In this document: positions 59,980 through 64,000 of the stretch, in pieces | How the letters are laid out: each line of letters starts with the position of its first letter | How positions within the stretch are numbered: position 1 is the stretch's first letter | DNA from: Variovorax sp. IB41 | GTDB lineage: Bacteria > Pseudomonadota > Gammaproteobacteria > Burkholderiales > Burkholderiaceae_C | NCBI RefSeq assembly: GCF_016405905.1 | Contig: NZ_JAEFCB010000001.1 | Coordinates: forward strand, 1,302,001 to 1,366,000 | DNA: 64,000 nt | Reading direction: 5' to 3' | The notes under the pieces: model-generated | Told to the model about the DNA's origin: nothing | Seen by the model: the letters and a program-made list of their open reading frames with translations, nothing else | Databases searched by the model: none | Made by a program: the position numbers and the translations under genes

Positions 59980-61047
59980 TCAGAAACGCCCGACCAGGCC
60001 GGGCCGCGTGCGCAAAGCGGCGGCGTCCGGCGCAGGACGCCCGCGCAGCACGACCGGCGTCCGGCTCCCGAGGCTCGCGACGAGCGCGATCCAGGCGATG
60101 GCCAGTTCGCCATCGGCCGCGGCCAGGCGCTGCTGCTCCAGCATCAGGCCCTGGAAGTCTTCCAGCATCTGGACTTCCGACATGTCTCCGCGGCTCATCC
60201 GCACCTTCGAACGCGCGAATTCGTCTTTCGCTTCATGCGCCCGCCGGGCCGCATCGGCCGCCACGCCGTTCGATGCATGCAACCTGCGCAAAGCCTCGGC
60301 GACCTCCGCGCGGCCCTGCGCCACGACCTGCGGAAAGAGCGGCGCGCCCGGCAGGTCCGCATCGGTGGCTGAATCGCTCCCGGCGTCGATGGTGCCCGCG
60401 AGCAAGGCCTGCGGCTCGATGCCGTAGAGCGATGCGGCCAGTTGGATGTCGTCGCGGTTGGCCAGCAGCGCCGCGGGCACGGCCTGCGGCAGCGAGGCCG
60501 CGAAACGGGGCAGCCTGCGCTGTGCAACCTCTTCGGCGATCGCCTGGTTCAACGCTGCTTCCGACAGGCCGCAGCGCGCGATGAGAAAGGCGAAGTTCGC
60601 TTCGCGTTGCGCATCGATCTTCTTCATCGCCGTTGCGGCGCCGGTTTCGCGGCGCTCGAGTTCCTTGGCGAAGTCATCGTGCAACGCCGGGCTGGCCGCG
60701 ACGAGTTGCGACTGCCGGCGCACCGCGGTGAGCGCGCTTTCGATGTAGGTTGATCGCAGCGTCTGGACGACCACCGCGACGTAGGCCGCCGAGACGCCGA
60801 TCTCCGCAGCCGGCGCATCGAGATCGCTGCCACCGGTCGCGTCGCGGCCCGCGTCGGCGATCAACGTGTTCAGCGTCTCGCTCCCGAAAGCCGACCACCA
60901 AGGGACTGCGCCGGGGCGCAATGCAGGCACCGCCACAGGCAGCGCCTCCCGATGCGCCATGGCGTAGCTCGCGCTCACGCCCGAACCGGCGCAGGCGATG
61001 CCCAGCGCCCCGACCAGCATCGCCACCATCGACCGATTCAGCACCAT
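59980..61047 (-). CDS. TolC/OprM-like outer-membrane efflux protein, shortened
   Basis: 355 residues from ATG 61047; a TTG at 61062 would add five. A signal peptide (SMVAMLVGALGIACAGS) precedes WWSAFGSETLNTLIADA, the family's opening motif. A central VPAALLANRDDIQLAAS resembles the LL-RRPDI-AAE motif between repeats. Usual homologues have 450-500 residues; parts of the beta-barrel and helical repeats seem missing, so channel function is doubtful. It ends 3 bp from cobA, converging, and is divergent from pilQ. Confidence 0.65.
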   Translation of the reverse strand: MVLNRSMVAMLVGALGIACAGSGVSASYAMAHREALPVAVPALRPGAVPWWSAFGSETLNTLIADAGRDATGGSDLDAPAAEIGVSAAYVAVVVQTLRSTYIESALTAVRRQSQLVAASPALHDDFAKELERRETGAATAMKKIDAQREANFAFLIARCGLSEAALNQAIAEEVAQRRLPRFAASLPQAVPAALLANRDDIQLAASLYGIEPQALLAGTIDAGSDSATDADLPGAPLFPQVVAQGRAEVAEALRRLHASNGVAADAARRAHEAKDEFARSKVRMSRGDMSEVQMLEDFQGLMLEQQRLAAADGELAIAWIALVASLGSRTPVVLRGRPAPDAAALRTRPGLVGRF

Positions 61048-61269
61048 TCGCACGCTCCACAAAAATCCGCAAGCCGCGATGGTTCATTGCAAATTCGGAG
61101 AAATCGAAGAGGCGGCGAAGCGCTGCCGTCGCAGTCCATTGCATCCGTGCAACACAAGTTGCGATCCGTCGCGGCTCGGCAAGATTCCTCCCAGATTGGG
61201 CGAAACCATCGATCCGTCATCGGCAGGGCGCGCGTGTCGTTCGCGCCTCGCCTCACACGGAGAGAACCC
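61048..61269. promoter_or_regulatory. Divergent intergenic region upstream of pilQ
   Basis: 222 bp. A short inverted repeat GCAAC-ACAA-GTTGC sits at 61149-61162. No clear -35/-10 or sigma-54 element was recognised. GGAGAG before 61270 is the pilQ ribosome-binding site. Confidence 0.3.
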
Positions 61270-63366
61270 ATGAAGAATTGCCCGCGCTCGCCGAGCGTTT
61301 TGCGAACGCGACGTTGGATCGGCACCGCGGTCGTTGCATTGGTCTCGATCGCCGCGCATGCGCAGAACGCCATCGAAGCCGTCACGAGCACTGCGAGAGG
61401 CGACACCGAGCTCGTGCGCATCGACTTCACGCAGCCGCTCGCCGCGCTGCCCACCGGCTTCGTCGTGCAGGAACCGGCCCGCATCGCGCTGGACTTTCCG
61501 GGCGTGACCAACGCCGTGGGCCGCTCGGCCATCGAATTCAACACCGGCAACCTGCGCACCGCCAACGTCGTGCAGGCCGGCGAGCGCTCGCGCGTGGTGC
61601 TGAACCTGCAGCGCGCGGCCACCTACGAGGCGCAGATCCAGGGGCGCTCGCTGCTGGTCTCGCTGCAGTCCGGCACGGGCCAACCGACGAAGACGCCGGC
61701 CAACGCCGAGTTCGCCGAAGGCCGGGAGCGCCAGGTGACGCCGCTGCAGGACATCGACTTCCGCCGCGGCAGCGATGGCGCCGGCCGCGTGCTCATCGCC
61801 ATGGGCAACAGCCAGCTCGGCGTGGACGTGCGGCGCCAGGGCGCGACGCTGGTCGCCGAGTTCATGCGGGCGTCGCTGCCGGAGGGGTTGCGAAGGCGCC
61901 TGGACGTATCCGACTTCGGCACGGCCGTCGACACGGTGAGCGCGCAGCAGCTGGGCGACCGGGTGCGCCTCGCGATCACCGCGCACGGCGACTGGGAGCA
62001 GAGCGCCTACCAGGCGGACGACCAGTTCGTCATCGAGGTGCGCCCGCGCAAGACCGATCCGGCCAGGCTCACGCAGGGCACCGGCTACAGCGGCGAGAAG
62101 CTCACGCTCAACTTCCAGAACGTGGACGTGCGCGCGCTGCTGCAGGTGATCGCGGACTTCACCGGCTTCAACGTGGTGACCTCGGACTCCGTCTCGGGCG
62201 CCCTCACGCTGCGACTGAAGGACGTGCCGTGGGACCAGGCGCTCGAAGTCATCCTGCAGGCGAAGAACCTGGGCCTCCGCAAGAACGGCAGCATTCTCTG
62301 GATCGCGCCGAAGGACGAGATCAACGCCAAGGAAAAGACCGAGCTGGAGGCGCAGGCCACGGTCGAGAACCTGGTGGCGCTGCGCACGCAGTCGTTTCAG
62401 CTGAACTACGCCAAGGCGGCGACGGTGGTGCAGAGCCTGACGGGCACCGGAAGCGGCGGCGGCGGCGGCGGTGGCGGCGCGGCGGCCACGCGCCTCCTGA
62501 GTACGCGCGGCAGCGCCATCGCCGAGGTGCGCACGAACCAGCTCTTCGTCACCGACACGCCCGTGCGCCTGGCGGAAGTGAGCGAGCTCATCCGCAAGCT
62601 CGACGTGCCGGTGCGCCAGGTGCTGATCGAGGCGCGCATCGTCGAGGCGTCGGACACCTTCGGCAAGTCGCTCGGCGTGAAGCTGGGCGGCGGCGCCACC
62701 GGCAAGAACGCCTCTTTCGGCACCAGCCCCACGGGCACCGGCAATGCCTTCACCTCGTTCACCAACAGCAACTTCGTGAACCTGCCGGCCGGCGATGCGG
62801 GCGGCACGGGCAACAGCGCAGGGGCGTTCTCGCTGTCTCTCTTCAACTCGAGCTTCACGCGCATGCTGAACCTGGAGATCTCGGCGCTGGAGGCCGAGGG
62901 CAAGGGGCGGCTGGTGTCGAGCCCGCGCGTGGTGACGGCCGACCAGACCAAGGCGCTGATCGAACAGGGCGAGGAGATTCCCTACCAGCAGGCCACCTCC
63001 AGCGGCGCAACGTCGATCTCGTTTCGCAAGGCCGTGCTGAAGCTCGAAGTGACGCCGCAGATCACGCCCGAGGGCAACATCATCCTCACGCTCGATGTGA
63101 GCAAGGACGCGCGCGGCGTCAACACCTCGGCGGGCCCCGCCATCAACACCAAGCATGTGCAGACCGAGGTGCTGATCGACAACGGCGGCACGGTGGTGAT
63201 CGGCGGCATCTTCGAGCTGACCGAGACCAGCGACGAATCGCGCGTGCCGGTGCTGGGCGAGGTGCCCTACCTGGGTGCGCTGTTCCGCTCGCGCGAGCGG
63301 GTGGTGAACAAGGTGGAGATGCTGGTGTTCATCACACCGAAGATGATCGGGCGCACGGGTTCTTGA
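61270..63366 (+). CDS. pilQ: PilQ-family type IV pilus secretin (isolated copy)
   Basis: 698 residues from ATG 61270. Signal peptide (VVALVSIAAHAQN), one AMIN domain (about residues 40-125), STN/N0 domain (LTLNFQNVDVRALLQVIADF near residue 278), an N1 domain with a Gly8 run near residue 400, and the secretin barrel (VPVLGEVPYLGALFRSRE near the end). Forms the outer-membrane pore for pili. The usual pilMNOP genes are not adjacent: a shortened TolC-like gene lies upstream and a polyamine-type ABC gene downstream. Confidence 0.88.
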   Translation: MKNCPRSPSVLRTRRWIGTAVVALVSIAAHAQNAIEAVTSTARGDTELVRIDFTQPLAALPTGFVVQEPARIALDFPGVTNAVGRSAIEFNTGNLRTANVVQAGERSRVVLNLQRAATYEAQIQGRSLLVSLQSGTGQPTKTPANAEFAEGRERQVTPLQDIDFRRGSDGAGRVLIAMGNSQLGVDVRRQGATLVAEFMRASLPEGLRRRLDVSDFGTAVDTVSAQQLGDRVRLAITAHGDWEQSAYQADDQFVIEVRPRKTDPARLTQGTGYSGEKLTLNFQNVDVRALLQVIADFTGFNVVTSDSVSGALTLRLKDVPWDQALEVILQAKNLGLRKNGSILWIAPKDEINAKEKTELEAQATVENLVALRTQSFQLNYAKAATVVQSLTGTGSGGGGGGGGAAATRLLSTRGSAIAEVRTNQLFVTDTPVRLAEVSELIRKLDVPVRQVLIEARIVEASDTFGKSLGVKLGGGATGKNASFGTSPTGTGNAFTSFTNSNFVNLPAGDAGGTGNSAGAFSLSLFNSSFTRMLNLEISALEAEGKGRLVSSPRVVTADQTKALIEQGEEIPYQQATSSGATSISFRKAVLKLEVTPQITPEGNIILTLDVSKDARGVNTSAGPAINTKHVQTEVLIDNGGTVVIGGIFELTETSDESRVPVLGEVPYLGALFRSRERVVNKVEMLVFITPKMIGRTGS

Positions 63367-63478
63367 CCCACGCGATGCCCTGACACGGTGCGCCGGCGAC
63401 CGCCCCGTTCCGGGGCCATGTGGCATGGAGCGTGCTTAGACCGTGCATGCCCGCCTCCAGCCCGCCCTCCGCCCGGTA

Positions 63479-64000
63479 ATGAACGCCGTCGCCCCGCTTC
63501 CGCCCGCCGCGGTCGAGATCGTCGCGCTCAGCAAGCGCTACGCCCCCGGCACGCCGGCCGCCGTCGACGCCATCGACCTGCGCATCGCCAGCGGCAGCTA
63601 CTGCTGCCTGCTGGGCCCCTCGGGCTGCGGCAAGAGCACCACGCTGCGCATGATCGCGGGCCACGAGTCGGTCACCAGCGGCGACATCCTCTTGGACAAC
63701 CGCAACATCACCAACCTGCCCGCGGCCGCGCGCGGCACGGCGATGATGTTCCAGAGCTTCGCGCTGTTCCCGCACCTCTCGGCCACCGACAACGTGGCCT
63801 TCAGCCTCAAGATGAAAGGCGTCGGCAAGGCCGAGCGCCAGAAGCGTGCGCGCGACCTGCTGGCGCGCGTGGCGATGGGCCACCTGGCCGAGCGCAAGCC
63901 CGGCGAGCTCTCCGGCGGCCAGCAGCAGCGCGTGGCGCTGGCGCGCGCGCTCATCACCGAGCCGCGCGTGCTGCTGCTGGACGAGCCGCTCTCGGCGCTC
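63479..64000 (+). CDS. ABC transporter ATP-binding protein, PotA type (partial)
   Basis: The first 174 residues from ATG 63479; the gene is cut by the window end. Walker A GPSGCGKST (about residues 44-52), Q-loop MMFQSFALFPHLSATDNV, signature LSGGQQQRVALARAL and Walker B VLLLDEPLSAL are all present. This fits spermidine/putrescine or related PotA/FbpC-like importers. Downstream permeases are not visible. Confidence 0.85.
   Translation, partial: MNAVAPLPPAAVEIVALSKRYAPGTPAAVDAIDLRIASGSYCCLLGPSGCGKSTTLRMIAGHESVTSGDILLDNRNITNLPAAARGTAMMFQSFALFPHLSATDNVAFSLKMKGVGKAERQKRARDLLARVAMGHLAERKPGELSGGQQQRVALARALITEPRVLLLDEPLSAL

Noticed and set aside
59980..61062. TTG start at 61062 for the TolC-like gene
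   Set aside because: ATG 61047 gives a normal signal peptide; the extra five residues add nothing.

Overview
The window comes from a high-GC betaproteobacterium. Gene order (secG - tRNA-Leu - nuoA-N - DUF2818 - NUDIX, rpsO-pnp next to tpiA), the codon bias that opens long antisense reading frames, and several GC-rich dispersed intergenic repeats all suggest Comamonadaceae, most like Variovorax. This is inferred from protein and gene-order recognition, not from a database search. I saw no insertion sequences, prophage, CRISPR array or rRNA. It looks like ordinary chromosomal backbone with one unusual accessory-metabolism locus.

Layout. 1-1258: end of a PLP-dependent cysteine-synthase-like gene and a CrtC/AttH lipocalin-like protein. 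1473-7404 (minus): a branched-chain/amide-type amino-acid ABC importer (livM, livH, two tandem similar binding proteins, livF, livG). 7624-10084 (plus): a LacI-family regulator, a 22-codon remnant of an exported protein, and an AGE-family sugar epimerase/isomerase. 10150-15196 (minus): marR-oprM-emrA-emrB tripartite drug efflux with a palindrome upstream of marR. 15276-17060: an exporter-type ABC half-transporter. 17073-33089 (minus): DUF1178, NUDIX, DUF2818 and the complete 14-gene respiratory complex I operon, preceded by tRNA-Leu(GAG), secG, tpiA and a quinone oxidoreductase. 35686-38486 (minus): pnp and rpsO. 38685-42190: a DMT transporter, an aminotransferase and a lone ABC binding protein. 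42316-44642: a small heat-shock protein, a hydrolase and tsaD.

44712-59976 is an assimilatory nitrate locus. A NIT-ANTAR antiterminator (NasR type) precedes nrtABC. A second ANTAR protein carrying PilJ/NarX-like sensor segments lies convergent with nrtC and divergent from a NarK/NasA transporter. Then come a PP2C phosphatase/Ser-Thr kinase fusion, a stand-alone NirB N-terminal-type FAD oxidoreductase, molybdenum nitrate reductase, ybiB and cobA. Three matches to the sigma-54 -24/-12 promoter (GG-N10-GC) sit in front of the NIT-ANTAR gene, nrtA and narK. The nrtA and narK transcripts would each have an about 180-nt leader. Both leaders hold a hairpin with an AACGNN hexaloop (A1, G4) of the kind bound by ANTAR proteins, and the nrtA leader ends in a strong intrinsic terminator. 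The locus therefore appears to combine nitrogen-limitation control through sigma-54 with nitrate-dependent antitermination of uptake genes. The nirBD nitrite reductase genes usually found here are missing.

59980-64000: a shortened TolC-like outer-membrane protein, a PilQ secretin with no visible pilMNOP partners, and the start of a polyamine-type ABC ATPase cut by the window edge.
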